Assembly (NCBI GenBank): GCA_024405875.1 | Contig: JAKSOA010000004.1 | Span: 1-64,000 of the forward strand | Length of the DNA stretch: 64,000 nucleotides | DNA from: Paludibacteraceae bacterium | GTDB lineage: Bacteria; Bacteroidota; Bacteroidia; Bacteroidales; Paludibacteraceae | Direction: 5' to 3' | Part shown: positions 55,199 through 64,000 of the stretch, piece after piece | Numbering within the stretch: the stretch's first letter is position 1 | Layout: each line of letters starts with the position of its first letter | Notes under the pieces: generated by a model | The model's database searches: none | What the model was told of the DNA's origin: nothing | What the model saw: the letters and a program-made list of their open reading frames with translations, nothing else | Made by a program: the position numbers and the translations under genes

Positions 55199-56045
55199 GA
55201 TTGAAATAATTTCTACGTTTTGTGGAGATGCGCATCATATTACGCAACTCATCAACATTCTCACATTCCACCGCCTTCTTCAGTTTTTCAAACTGACCTG
55301 CAAACAGTTCCATCTGCTTCAGCAGTTCCTTCTTGTTCATTATGAAAAGTTCACTCCACATCTCATCATTTATGTTGGCAATACGTGTAAGGTCTCTGAA
55401 AGAGTCTCCCGTAAAACGGACTAGGTCTTTGGAATCCTTACAATTCATAAGTGACACGGCTATGCAGTGTGTAAGTTGGCTTAGAAAGCCTATCATCTCA
55501 TCGTGATGCTCAGGGGTGAGACGTGATATTCTTGTGCAGCCTATAATGCGTCCAAGTTCCTCACAATCCTCTATCGCACTCTCCTTATTCTCAGGTGTAG
55601 GGGTGACAATATAGTTAGCCCCTTTAAAAATATCACCCGATGCGTTTTGTACTCCACTTGTCTCCTTGCCTGCCATAGGGTGAGCGCCAATGAATTCAAC
55701 ATCGGGGCGGAGAATAGATTGAACTTTATAGACCACAGAGCCCTTGACACCTGTCACATCAGTAAGCATCGCACCTGGTTTGAGGAACTGCTGATATCGC
55801 TCAATCCAACTGATGAATGTATGCGGGTATAATGAAAAGACCACGATGTCAAATTGCCCGACATAGCCGGCGTCAACGTCCGCCATTCCGTGACGAATAA
55901 GCCCGCGACTCAAGGCATTGTCAATGGAACTTTGAGAGCGGGTTATGGCACCAACCTCATAGCCGGCCTTTGTGAGAGCGTCAGCATAACTGCCACCCAT
56001 CAACCCTAAGCCAACTATCAATATCTTCTTATCCTTGCTTAACAT
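55194..56045 (-). CDS. tyrA: Prephenate dehydrogenase
   Basis: The NAD(P)-binding motif GLGLMGGSYA lies at the N-terminus, and 'GAHPMAGKETSGVQNA' holds a conserved catalytic-region His. The C-terminal helical domain has LTHCIAVSLM. Length (283 aa) is that of a monofunctional enzyme without ACT or chorismate mutase domain. It makes 4-hydroxyphenylpyruvate for tyrosine synthesis. Its ATG overlaps the aroC stop (TAATG). Confidence 0.93.
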   Translation of the reverse strand: MLSKDKKILIVGLGLMGGSYADALTKAGYEVGAITRSQSSIDNALSRGLIRHGMADVDAGYVGQFDIVVFSLYPHTFISWIERYQQFLKPGAMLTDVTGVKGSVVYKVQSILRPDVEFIGAHPMAGKETSGVQNASGDIFKGANYIVTPTPENKESAIEDCEELGRIIGCTRISRLTPEHHDEMIGFLSQLTHCIAVSLMNCKDSKDLVRFTGDSFRDLTRIANINDEMWSELFIMNKKELLKQMELFAGQFEKLKKAVECENVDELRNMMRISTKRRNYFNH

Positions 56046-57049
56046 TATCTCAAACTATCTGTTCCACCTTTAAGTGACAGCATATCACATAACACTATAG
56101 CCACAAGGCTTGTAATTACAATACAGATGCGGCGTACTATGGCAGGGTCGTGTCTGCCTTTTATTTCAAGTTTGCACTCCTCACCTGTAATAAAATCCAC
56201 ACTTTGCTGCTCTTTGGCTATTGACGGAGTTGGTTTTACCGCCGTATTAAACACAATTGGCATTCCGTTTGATATGCCACCGTTTATACCTCCGTTATTA
56301 TTTGTAGTTGTACAGATTTTACCATCTCTTATACAGAACGGGTCATTTGCCTCCGACCCTCTCATTTCAGAGAATTTAAAGCCAGCGCCAAACTCAACAC
56401 CCTTTACCCCGCCTATTGCAAACAGAGCCTTTGCTATGACACCTTCAAGAGAATCAAACCAAGGCTCGCCCACTCCTGCCTGAAGTCCTGTAATTACAGT
56501 CTGAACCTTTCCACCTACTGAGTCCAAATCATTTTTGGCACTCATAATCTCAGCCTCAACATCGGAGCCTCCGCCACAACTGAGTATGCTTGTCTCTATT
56601 CTGACCCCCTTTTTCTCCAACGCCTTAAGAGCAATGGCTCCTGCCGCCACGATGCCTGCGGTTATTCTTCCGCTAAAGTGTCCGCCACCTCTGTAATCTT
56701 CAAAACCGCAATACTTTATATGAGCGGTATAATCTGCGTGTGACGGACGGGCTTTGCCTCTCATTGCCTCATAGTCAGCGCTACGTTTGTTCTCATTAGG
56801 GATTATTATACATATAGGAGCCCCTGTTGTGAACCCGTTGAAAACTCCGCTCACAATTCTGAAATTGTCTTTCTCAACTCTTGCGGTCTCAGTCGGACCT
56901 TGAGGACGGCGTTTTGATAACTGTTCCGCTATGAACGCCTCACTAACCTCAATGCCAGGTGCCATACCGTCAAGTACAGCACCTATCTCATCTCCGTGTG
57001 ATTCGCCAAAAAGCGTTAGGATAACATTTGTACCTATGCTGTTCTTCAT
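56045..57049 (-). CDS. aroC: Chorismate synthase
   Basis: AroC makes chorismate from EPSP with reduced FMN. Conserved parts include [16 protein letters not shown], '[28 protein letters not shown]' and [10 protein letters not shown] near the end. The 334-aa length is slightly short for the family. The start overlaps the rubrerythrin stop as ATGA, so the two are translationally coupled. Confidence 0.96.
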   Translation of the reverse strand: MKNSIGTNVILTLFGESHGDEIGAVLDGMAPGIEVSEAFIAEQLSKRRPQGPTETARVEKDNFRIVSGVFNGFTTGAPICIIIPNENKRSADYEAMRGKARPSHADYTAHIKYCGFEDYRGGGHFSGRITAGIVAAGAIALKALEKKGVRIETSILSCGGGSDVEAEIMSAKNDLDSVGGKVQTVITGLQAGVGEPWFDSLEGVIAKALFAIGGVKGVEFGAGFKFSEMRGSEANDPFCIRDGKICTTTNNNGGINGGISNGMPIVFNTAVKPTPSIAKEQQSVDFITGEECKLEIKGRHDPAIVRRICIVITSLVAIVLCDMLSLKGGTDSLR

Positions 57050-57588
57050 TTGAAATAGCGCTTGAACAAGCCTTCAAAGCCCTTGCCGTGACGAGCCTCA
57101 TCTTTAGCCATCTCGTGAACAGTGTCGTGTATGGCGTCAAGGTTAAGTTCTTTGGCACGCTTTGCAATACGCATCTTATCAGCGCAGGCACCAGACTCAG
57201 CATTCATACGTTTCTCAAGGTTTGTCTTTGTATCCCATACAACCTCACCAAGAAGTTCCGCAAACTTGGCGCAATGCTCAGCCTCCTCAAACGCATAACG
57301 TTTGAAAGCCTCAGCAATCTCAGGATAACCCTCACGGTCTGCCTGACGACTCATTGCAAGATACATACCAACCTCTGTAGCCTCTCCCATAAAGTGAGCG
57401 TTAAGGTCTTTTCTCATCTCATCATCAGTATCTTTTGCAACACCAATAACGTGCTCTGTTACAAAACTTAAAGACTTTGACTCATCAAGAGCGTTAAACT
57501 TTGATGCCGGTTGTCCGCACTGCGGGCACTTTGCAGGTGCGGCGTCACCCTCGTGAACGTAACCGCAAACTGAACAAATGAACTTCAT
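57046..57588 (-). CDS. Reverse rubrerythrin
   Basis: A rubredoxin-like domain lies at the N-terminus ([10 protein letters not shown], then CPQCGQP), followed by a ferritin-like four-helix domain with E...EEAEH and DEARHG diiron ligands. The domain order is the reverse of classical rubrerythrin. It reduces peroxide with electrons from the rubredoxin domain in anaerobes. It is the gene directly upstream of aroC, with a 4-bp overlap. Confidence 0.93.
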   Translation of the reverse strand: MKFICSVCGYVHEGDAAPAKCPQCGQPASKFNALDESKSLSFVTEHVIGVAKDTDDEMRKDLNAHFMGEATEVGMYLAMSRQADREGYPEIAEAFKRYAFEEAEHCAKFAELLGEVVWDTKTNLEKRMNAESGACADKMRIAKRAKELNLDAIHDTVHEMAKDEARHGKGFEGLFKRYFK

Positions 57589-57665
57589 AATAAAACTTAT
57601 TTAATTAAACGTTACAAATAATCTAACAAAAGTAGTAAAAATATTTCAGTTAAAGCCTAAAAGAC

Positions 57666-58346
57666 TCAACTATTCTCTCTTGCGTACGCTATCGCCTGGT
57701 TCAGAATATTATTAAACTCCACACACCGTGTGAAATTCTCCATCACCCAATCATAAAGTCCATCTGAGAAGAGAATGTCATCGGGGGTTGACCTGCCTAT
57801 TGAATATGATTTATATTTCAGCAACTCAACATATTTGAAATCGGCAGGAAAACCTTTGGGAACCTTCACGGTACGGGCGTTATCTGAGAGGTCAAAGCCA
57901 CTTGCGGCATTCAACGCCTTGATAAAGGCATCGGGGTTGTCAAAAATCTCCTCACGCACACTCTCAAGTTCCTTAGGAGGCAGACAATAGGCACCTGCGG
58001 CTATCATATTACGCCCTATATAGTCATTCAGGTGTGACTCTATATGAAAATAGTATCCCGCAAAACCTGATTTCTTACCAAAAGGGCAAACATAAGCGCC
58101 TATGTGAGACTTGTACGGACGCTTGTCAGGAGAGAACCTTATGTCACGGTTAATGCGGTAAGTGCAGTCACTCACCTTTAGGCCTGAGACCAACGGGTCT
58201 ATAGCCGCCACTCCCGTTATAAGTTTCTCCGTCCACTCAGCCCACTCAGCCTTTACTTCATTCCAACGGCTGCGGTTGGCGTCAAACCACGCCTTATTGT
58301 TATTATCGGCAAGTTCATCAATGAACTTTACAATATCCTTCATCAT
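57666..58346 (-). CDS. DUF2461 family protein
   Basis: The 226-aa product matches the DUF2461 (TIGR02453) pattern: 'NNNKAWFDANRSRWNEVKAEW' at the start, 'RINRDIRFSPDKRPYKSHIGAYV' in the middle and a C-terminal 'DDILFSDGLYDWVMENF'. Function is unknown. It sits between aroC-linked genes and the 5'-nucleotidase gene. Confidence 0.88.
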   Translation of the reverse strand: MMKDIVKFIDELADNNNKAWFDANRSRWNEVKAEWAEWTEKLITGVAAIDPLVSGLKVSDCTYRINRDIRFSPDKRPYKSHIGAYVCPFGKKSGFAGYYFHIESHLNDYIGRNMIAAGAYCLPPKELESVREEIFDNPDAFIKALNAASGFDLSDNARTVKVPKGFPADFKYVELLKYKSYSIGRSTPDDILFSDGLYDWVMENFTRCVEFNNILNQAIAYARENS

Positions 58347-58357
58347 ACTCTTTGGTT

Positions 58358-59695
58358 CTATTTGGTCACATCAGTATTTGAGCCGGCAAAATATTTGATT
58401 AATATGTCATTTGACTTTATACCGGTCTGTCTGGCTTCTCTCTTATGCTTGAAATCAGAAGTCTCATATATGAATGTGTTTACAGCAACTGTATAATACC
58501 TGTTTTTTTTGAGTTTCCCCTTCTCATACCCCGATGTTATAGGTTCCCTGTCTTTATCAGACTTCTGACACGCGGCAAGCAAATCCTCTATCTCTGACGG
58601 AGTCAGTTCATAAATTACAATGTCATTATCAAAAGGGTCAAGGCGGTATAGGTCTGCAAGAGTGAACACCCCGCTGTGGATTGTGTCTATTCTCACACCA
58701 CCGTAGTTCTGTACCGCGATGTCAACCCCGCAAGCCTGTCTGAGAACATCGGCTTTAAGTTCTCCCACAGCCAGCGTGCCTGTGTAATCCTCATCAAACA
58801 CAGTAACCACCCTGTTGAACAGTTCATTATTAGAATAGAAATCAACAAGGGCTTTTGCCGCAGGGTGAGGTTTGAACTCAGATAAGTCAAATGTCCGGCA
58901 ACTGCGTCCCGCCACCTTGCCGTCAACAATATCAAAAACTGTGAGGGTGGCGTATTTCAAATATTTCTCAGACTGCGTTATAAGCACACTATCTACAACC
59001 GTACCGTCCTTTACAAGGGTGTGTGAATGCCCACCCACTATCTCATCAACTATGCCGTAGCATTGTTTTGCAAGCAGTTTATCTGCATCATAGCCTAAAT
59101 GGGTAAGGTATATAAGCACATTGCAACTGTCTCTCAATGCGTAAAAATCCTTAGCCCTTGAAAGAGGGTCATCAAAAGAGAAGCCGGAGACATCTGACGG
59201 CAAAGCATCAGGAATCCCTTTGCTGTTCAACTCTATAAGACCAACCACGGCAACTTTCAAACCTGAACGGGTCTTGAATATCCTGTAAGGCTCAAACTTC
59301 CATCCGAGGGAGTCCGCCACATATCCGTTTGCCATAAGGTATGGGAAATCAGACAATTTCATATTTGTCTTAAAGTCATCAAAAACAAAGTCAAACTCGT
59401 GATTTCCTACGACAGAGGCGTCAAAACCGGCAAAATTCATAAGCGAGGTCATAGGCAAAGAGGGCGGGTTATAAAAATCATTGAACGGATTGCCTGTTCG
59501 GTTATCACCTGCTGAAAGCAGGAGAAAATCGGGGTAAATGAGTCTGAGACTATCTGATAGTGTCATCAGATTAGGGATACCCGTATATGTGCCGTGCATA
59601 TCATTCACGCTTAGCACAGCAAGTTTGCAATTCTGAGCCACCGCCAGGCAAGGAATCAGAATTACGAATGTCAGAAATCTCTTAAAGCAGTTCAT
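58358..59695 (-). CDS. Secreted 5'-nucleotidase/metallophosphatase
   Basis: A signal peptide (about residues 1-20) leads into a metallophosphoesterase domain with SVNDMHG, LSAGDN, VVGNHEFDF and GGHSHT metal-binding motifs. The C-terminal half is a 5'-nucleotidase substrate domain with NYGGVR and FDNDIVIYELTP. It probably releases phosphate from periplasmic nucleotides. It overlaps aroK by 14 bp, so both are likely on one transcript. Confidence 0.92.
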   Translation of the reverse strand: MNCFKRFLTFVILIPCLAVAQNCKLAVLSVNDMHGTYTGIPNLMTLSDSLRLIYPDFLLLSAGDNRTGNPFNDFYNPPSLPMTSLMNFAGFDASVVGNHEFDFVFDDFKTNMKLSDFPYLMANGYVADSLGWKFEPYRIFKTRSGLKVAVVGLIELNSKGIPDALPSDVSGFSFDDPLSRAKDFYALRDSCNVLIYLTHLGYDADKLLAKQCYGIVDEIVGGHSHTLVKDGTVVDSVLITQSEKYLKYATLTVFDIVDGKVAGRSCRTFDLSEFKPHPAAKALVDFYSNNELFNRVVTVFDEDYTGTLAVGELKADVLRQACGVDIAVQNYGGVRIDTIHSGVFTLADLYRLDPFDNDIVIYELTPSEIEDLLAACQKSDKDREPITSGYEKGKLKKNRYYTVAVNTFIYETSDFKHKREARQTGIKSNDILIKYFAGSNTDVTK

Positions 59696-60161
59696 ATATC
59701 TTATTTACGGCATCTTGCGGAGTGCCATTGTTATCTATTACATAGTCGGCGGCATCGTGGTATATAGGCATACGCTTCTCATACATTGCACGCAAAGCCT
59801 CCGTGTTACTTGAGAGCGGACGGTCAGGGGTAGGCGTGAGAAACTCAGGCTTCCTGTCTAAAAAAATTATAGTACCGTTCTGTTTCAAAACTGAGACATT
59901 TGACGGATTAAGAACCGCTCCGCCGCCAAGTGCTATCACTACTCCCGCACGCTTTGCAACGCTCTCTATCACCCTGCTCTCAATAGCCCTGAAAACCGCC
60001 TCTCCCTCTTTTGCGAATATTTCAGGTATGCCGCGTCCCTCACTCTCAACTATAGTGGAATCTGTGTCAATAAAATCAACGCCAAGCCTCTCTGAGAGCA
60101 TATAACCCACCGTTGACTTGCCTGATGACGGCATTCCGCAAAGCACAATATTTCTCTTCAT
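59682..60161 (-). CDS. aroK: Shikimate kinase
   Basis: Walker A GMPSSGKST, DTDSTIVE, 'EGEAVFRAIESRVI' and the GGGAVL loop are all as in AroK. Length (159 aa) is slightly short but complete. It phosphorylates shikimate and is the first gene of the leftward aromatic cluster that ends with aroD-aroA. Confidence 0.95.
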   Translation of the reverse strand: MKRNIVLCGMPSSGKSTVGYMLSERLGVDFIDTDSTIVESEGRGIPEIFAKEGEAVFRAIESRVIESVAKRAGVVIALGGGAVLNPSNVSVLKQNGTIIFLDRKPEFLTPTPDRPLSSNTEALRAMYEKRMPIYHDAADYVIDNNGTPQDAVNKIYELL

Positions 60162-60182
60162 ATTTCCGCTCCAAGTAATTTA

Positions 60183-60214
60183 TTTGCAAATATTGCCATA
60201 TTTTTTTAAGTTTG
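60183..60214 (+). promoter_or_regulatory. Consensus promoter of the unknown membrane protein gene
   Basis: TTTG (60183-60186), 20 bp, TAAGTTTG (60207-60214), an exact match 26 bp before the start codon. Confidence 0.8.
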
Positions 60215-60239
60215 CAATGATTTTTAACACCAATTTTCT

Positions 60240-61232
60240 ATGGAACACAGAAGAACCAAACATTTGGCGGTGGTTTTATTCGCCTTGAGCATACTTACTC
60301 TATGCGGCATAGTATTTGTAGTACTCCAGTTATTCACCTCAAAAGAGTTCTCATACGAGTTCTGCTGCTGCGCCATAGGTATGATTTCAACCGCTCTTGT
60401 CACATACTTCCTTTTGCAAGGTCAGTCAAGCAGCGTGGAGCAGATAAACAAGAACACAAAGATTTTTGAGAAGAAGATGGAGGTATTCTCCGCATTCTCA
60501 CAGAAACTCAATGATATAGTCAGAGAGGGGCGCATATCTGACAAGGAGGCTATTGACCTGCAGTTCCAGGTGAGTTACCTTGACACACACATAAATTCCC
60601 CTGAAAGAATCAAGGAGATAAGTGAGCACGTTAAAAAAATAGTTGAGGGTATTGAGAACAAATGGAAGCAACACGACCTTCTCTCTGAACTCTTCGCCAT
60701 AAACAAATCCATCAGGGCGGAACTCTACCCTATGCTTGAGCAAGAGGACAAAAAAGATTGCCGTGAGCAGGCTGTAAACAACTTCAGATACCTTGCCATA
60801 CCTTCTGACAAAGAGGCGGCTTATATGCAATGTAACAAAATAATCCACGCATTACACGCATTGGATAATGCCGACAGAGAGAATATCCTCAAGAAATTCC
60901 GCATAAGCATAGAGAACTACAACACTCTTATTTTTGACATAAGGAAAGACATTCTCATTTATGGCGGTCACAGATGGAACGCTGTGTTCGCAGAGGTTAA
61001 ATTCTCAGATGACGCAAAAAATGTCAATATACGCGTATGGCATAAAGACCAGGCAAAGAGAGGTATTCTTAACTATCCCGCTTTCAAGTCAGGGAAACTT
61101 AAACTTGAGGAGAGTAACGGACTCTACTGGTTTGACTGCTCAAAACTCAAGACAGAAGATGAGATAGTCCGCTTTATCTACCACGATGTGCTTCCTAATC
61201 TTCTTGAGTACAGGAAGACACTTGCCTGGTAA
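60240..61232 (+). CDS. Membrane-anchored coiled-coil protein of unknown function (330 aa)
   Basis: Two hydrophobic helices at about residues 8-32 and 40-62 are followed by a charged, partly coiled-coil cytoplasmic region (about 65-160) and an alpha/beta-looking C-terminal half with Trp-rich 'GHRWNAVFAEVKF' and NVNIRVWHKDQ. I recognise no family. It is expressed from its own consensus promoter and converges on rmuC with adjacent stops. Confidence 0.75.
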   Translation: MEHRRTKHLAVVLFALSILTLCGIVFVVLQLFTSKEFSYEFCCCAIGMISTALVTYFLLQGQSSSVEQINKNTKIFEKKMEVFSAFSQKLNDIVREGRISDKEAIDLQFQVSYLDTHINSPERIKEISEHVKKIVEGIENKWKQHDLLSELFAINKSIRAELYPMLEQEDKKDCREQAVNNFRYLAIPSDKEAAYMQCNKIIHALHALDNADRENILKKFRISIENYNTLIFDIRKDILIYGGHRWNAVFAEVKFSDDAKNVNIRVWHKDQAKRGILNYPAFKSGKLKLEESNGLYWFDCSKLKTEDEIVRFIYHDVLPNLLEYRKTLAW

Positions 61233-62426
61233 TCACTCTATCTGCTCCAACTCTGTAGATGAAAGTTCAGCAGGAATGGACTTGCCTGATTTAACCCCTA
61301 ATTTTATCAGACTTTGAACCTTGCCTGAAAGGTTGCCCTTGCCATCTTTGAGTTGACCACGCGCCTCCTCGTACGCTTTCTGAGCCTGCTCAATCTTCTC
61401 TCCCAACTTCTTGTAGTTCTCAGCAAAAGCGGCATATTTTTCATATATGCCCTCAGCCGCCTTAATTATAGCTTGCACATTCTCCTCCTGACGGCTGTTC
61501 TGCCAAGTCTTGAGAATAAGGTCAAGTGCGAGCATAAGGTTTGTGGGATTGATAATGATAACACCCTTTTTATACGCCTTCTGCCCTAACTGTGGGTCTT
61601 TGTTCATAGCAAGAATGTAACTACCCTCATTAGGCACAAACATAAGCACAAGCGGTATGGAATCTGGCACCTCACTCTTGTAATTCTTGTTTGAGAGTTC
61701 AGTCACGTGTTTCCAGATGGAGTCATAATTCTCCTTGACAGCCCTGTTTCTCTCCTCATCAGACGCCGCACCCACATAATCTGTATAAGCGGTCAGAGAG
61801 ACTTTTGAATCTATTATTATGGCTGAGCCGTCAGCCGCCTTCACTATGACATCGGGGCGTAAATCCCTGCCGTCCTCATTCTTTACACTCATCTGTACAT
61901 AATACTCTCTACCCTCTCTTAATCCACTGTCATTCAGAATATTAGTAAGCACTTGCTCTCCCCAGTCACCCTGCACCTTACCACGATTCTTAAGAGCCTC
62001 AGCAAGGTCTTGAGTAACCTTGTCACGGTTTTGGTCGTGGAGTAACACATTTTGGATGGACTCGTGCAACGTACTCGTAGCCTTGTCATTATTCTCCTTT
62101 GTCTTGTTCACAAGTTCACGCAACTCTTTTAGTTCCCTTTGCAGAGGGTCCACCACCCCGTTCATCTGCTCACGGTTAGCCTGCTTAAACTCCGCCTCAC
62201 GTACTTTCAGTTGCTCCTCAAACTGAGATGTCATCTGCTCACGGGCAAGTTTCAGTTCATTCTCCGCCTGTTTGGCACGCAACCCGGCGTTCTCCTCTGA
62301 CGCATCAAGTCTTGCCTGCAACACAGAATGCTCAGCCCTTGAGATGTTCTTCATTACTAAATAAGTGACAACGGCGGCAATCCCTGCCCCGATAACAAAA
62401 ACAAGAAAATATAAAAGGAGTTCCAT
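61233..62426 (-). CDS. rmuC: RmuC family DNA recombination protein
   Basis: An N-terminal membrane helix (about 1-22) and a long coiled coil (30-135) precede the RmuC domain, with 'RGKVQGDWGEQVLTNILNDSGLREG', RPDVIVKAADGSAIIIDSKV and LALDLILKTWQ. The domain has a PDDEXK-like nuclease core, and RmuC limits DNA inversions at repeats in E. coli. Length (397 aa) is normal. Confidence 0.93.
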   Translation of the reverse strand: MELLLYFLVFVIGAGIAAVVTYLVMKNISRAEHSVLQARLDASEENAGLRAKQAENELKLAREQMTSQFEEQLKVREAEFKQANREQMNGVVDPLQRELKELRELVNKTKENNDKATSTLHESIQNVLLHDQNRDKVTQDLAEALKNRGKVQGDWGEQVLTNILNDSGLREGREYYVQMSVKNEDGRDLRPDVIVKAADGSAIIIDSKVSLTAYTDYVGAASDEERNRAVKENYDSIWKHVTELSNKNYKSEVPDSIPLVLMFVPNEGSYILAMNKDPQLGQKAYKKGVIIINPTNLMLALDLILKTWQNSRQEENVQAIIKAAEGIYEKYAAFAENYKKLGEKIEQAQKAYEEARGQLKDGKGNLSGKVQSLIKLGVKSGKSIPAELSSTELEQIE

Positions 62427-62429
62427 ATC

Positions 62430-63035
62430 TTAAAATGTTATGATTTTGGCGTATGATATGCCGTCTTTCTTACCTAAAACAACCCCTTGGTAACAGACGC
62501 CATCCTTAATCAGATTATCCGCCTCTAATGGTTTACCAATGGTAACGGTGCTGAAACACAATGTATCAGACACATCAAGAGTGCCAGAGTTCTGAACCTC
62601 AATAACCTCATACTTGTTCTCACCCTTATACTCCAGAACACATCTCCTGTCCGGCAACCAGGATATCTCCACTCTGTCACCCTTTGAAAGTTCCTTAGAA
62701 ACAATAGTGGCTTTTTTGGTATTGATATAACTTTGCACACCACCGGCATCAGTGTGGCGGGCGTTAAAATCATCCCAATCAGCATAACCCACATACTGGC
62801 TCAGCACATCAAGCGTAAATTTCCGAACACTCTTATAACCTGGTTTAAGCCCGAATAGCCGACGCAAAGTGTCATCACAGATTTTTGCTTTCAAATACTT
62901 ATCTTTAAGCGTAAAAATACCTTCTGTAGTATCCAACGGCTTTTCATCATCACCTTTGGTTTCATTATATCTTGAAGTTACCGCTCTTAACAACGCAGAT
63001 ATTGAAGGAGTTGAAGCAAGAATTGAAGTTGACAT
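62430..63035 (-). CDS. Uncharacterised Bacteroidales protein with regulator-like N-domain
   Basis: The 201-aa product (ATG at 63035) has an N-terminal helical part with 'DDTLRRLFGLKPGYKSVRKFTLDVLSQYVGY' and 'DWDDFN', a pattern recurring in Bacteroidales proteins of unknown function. The C-terminal half is beta-rich (GDRVEISWLPDRRCVLEYKG). No catalytic motif is seen. It is divergent from the kinase gene, with only about 50 bp between, and 3 bp from rmuC. Confidence 0.75.
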   Translation of the reverse strand: MSTSILASTPSISALLRAVTSRYNETKGDDEKPLDTTEGIFTLKDKYLKAKICDDTLRRLFGLKPGYKSVRKFTLDVLSQYVGYADWDDFNARHTDAGGVQSYINTKKATIVSKELSKGDRVEISWLPDRRCVLEYKGENKYEVIEVQNSGTLDVSDTLCFSTVTIGKPLEADNLIKDGVCYQGVVLGKKDGISYAKIITF

Positions 63036-63051
63036 TTTAATAATTTTTTTG

Positions 63052-63059
63052 CAAAGATA
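63052..63059 (-). promoter_or_regulatory. -7 element of the regulator-like gene
   Basis: TATCTTTG on the minus strand lies 16 bp before the ATG at 63035. A weaker TACTTTG box on the plus strand (about 63072-63078) may serve the kinase gene. Confidence 0.6.
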
Positions 63060-63087
63060 GATAAAACCATTTACTTTGCAACCTGAA

Positions 63088-64000
63088 ATGACAAAGACTG
63101 GTGAATCTTCTGAAATAATAACATCCACCACACCAGATAAGACGGAGGAATTGGAGTTCAATCAACTGACTGAACTTAAATCGTTGTCTCAAAATCATAA
63201 ACTCTACAAGCAAAGTGTAGGCGGCAAAGTCTATTTCATAAAGGCAATTAACAAGGCTCAGGGCAATTACGCAAAAGAGAAAGCCTTGTTGGAGAGAGAA
63301 CACACCATACTTTCAGGGGCAAGCAGCAAGCATATTGTCAAGTCATACGGCATATTTCATAATGACCAACTTGGCTACTACCTGAAACTTGATTACATTG
63401 AAGGCTCCTCTCTTGAAAAATTTCTACAATCTAACCCCGATGTCAAAACCCGCACCCTTATTCTGAATGATATTTTTGAAGCCATAGAGGATTTACACGC
63501 ACAAGGCATTGTCCACAATGACATAAAGCCGCAGAACTTTATGGTCAGGAAAGAGGGAAACCGTGCGGTTCTTATAGATTTTGGGTTGTCTGACTCAGAT
63601 TCATACACAGAAAAGAGCCAAGGCTACACAAAGCAATACGCATCTCCTGAGCAGACAAATGGCGGTGAAACACATATACCTACAGACATCTATGCCTTAG
63701 GCAAAATAATCAGGTTAATATTTCCACACAGATACGCATTTATTTGCCGCAAGTGCAGGCGTACAAACCCAAAACACCGATACCAAAATATTTCTGAAAT
63801 TAAGAGTGCCATTGCCGCGGCGGACAGAGCCAGAGCGTTGCTGCTTCTGCTTCCGCTAATTATAATCGCCGCCACACTTTGGTGGTTCAGTCCAAACAAC
63901 CACCCTACTGCCACTCCACCTGAAGAGGTGAACCCTGTAATAGTTAAAGATACGGTTTTTAAGACGGATACCATCAGTAGTATTGACACTATAAAACCCA
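63088..64000 (+). CDS. Membrane-anchored Ser/Thr protein kinase, partial (runs off the window)
   Basis: The frame is open from the ATG to the window end (304 codons). The kinase core is clear: KVYFIKAINK with the ATP-binding Lys, catalytic loop VHNDIKPQNF (Arg of HRD replaced by Asn), IDFGLSD for DFG, and YASPEQT for the activation end. A membrane helix (about residues 251-269) follows, then a Thr/Asp-rich outer region that is cut by the window edge. It is a eukaryotic-type kinase with an extracytoplasmic C-terminal part. Confidence 0.9.
   Translation, partial: MTKTGESSEIITSTTPDKTEELEFNQLTELKSLSQNHKLYKQSVGGKVYFIKAINKAQGNYAKEKALLEREHTILSGASSKHIVKSYGIFHNDQLGYYLKLDYIEGSSLEKFLQSNPDVKTRTLILNDIFEAIEDLHAQGIVHNDIKPQNFMVRKEGNRAVLIDFGLSDSDSYTEKSQGYTKQYASPEQTNGGETHIPTDIYALGKIIRLIFPHRYAFICRKCRRTNPKHRYQNISEIKSAIAAADRARALLLLLPLIIIAATLWWFSPNNHPTATPPEEVNPVIVKDTVFKTDTISSIDTIKP

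Noticed and set aside
3001-63442. CCCCGATG as a Chi- or KOPS-like strand-polar signal
   Set aside because: The two orientations are about equal (18 and 15) along the window, so no polarity is visible here.

Overview
The window looks like chromosomal DNA of a Bacteroidales-type bacterium (Bacteroidota). Three things point there. The gene order rimP-nusA-infB-cvpA-suf is typical of the phylum. Many genes are preceded by the phylum's promoter signature (TTTG near -33, about 19-20 bp, then TAnnTTTG near -7), with no strong Shine-Dalgarno sites. The protein families fit as well: FISUMP and fimbrillin-like lipoproteins, an S46-type peptidase homologue, DUF4922, PdxB, reverse rubrerythrin and paired DUF4143-type ATPases. 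The species cannot be named from the sequence alone.

Layout. Positions 1-210 carry what appear to be tandem promoters and the leader of an rRNA operon that runs leftward off the window. From 0.4 to 22.5 kb lie a small secreted protein, an EF-hand membrane protein, and a long leftward block: rimP-nusA-infB-cvpA-sufB, a broken sufC copy, an inserted ATPase gene, intact sufC, sufD, sufS and sufE. Upstream of that block are an RND efflux operon and rpsF-rpsR-rplI. From 22.9 to 31.3 kb come a second DUF4143-type ATPase, a fimbrillin/FISUMP lipoprotein with a 41-residue companion peptide and a structured leader, tcdA, lolD, der and era. From 30.4 to 35.7 kb there is an apparent cell-wall group (DUF4922, acyltransferase, AmpG-like permease, SpoIID) and a SprT-like protein. 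From 35.8 to 43 kb are aspS, a 555-bp remnant of an IS4-type insertion sequence, a DUF1016 nuclease, mnmE and a GH13 lipoprotein that has lost most catalytic residues. From 43 to 48 kb are a FISUMP lipoprotein under a long terminator-containing leader, truA, pdxB and an S46-family protein lacking its catalytic Ser and His. From 48 to 60 kb are an ABC-F ATPase, a peptide transporter, nadA, and a shikimate/aromatic cluster (aroD-aroA fusion, aroG-type, tyrA, aroC, aroK) with a reverse rubrerythrin, DUF2461 and a 5'-nucleotidase between. The window ends with an unknown membrane protein, rmuC, an unknown regulator-like protein and the 5' part of a membrane-anchored Ser/Thr kinase.

How it works together. 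Most genes are housekeeping: translation (S6, S18, L9, IF-2, NusA, RimP, AspRS, MnmE, TruA, Der, Era, TcdA), Fe-S assembly (Suf), aromatic amino acid, NAD and PLP biosynthesis, and envelope functions. The accessory signals are the rearranged suf operon, two ATPase genes each preceded by its own iterated motif, two pseudoenzymes, two structured leaders on surface lipoprotein genes, a set of 7-8 bp tandem repeats that often run into stop codons, and an octamer, CCCCGATG, present about 33 times on both strands of the window.
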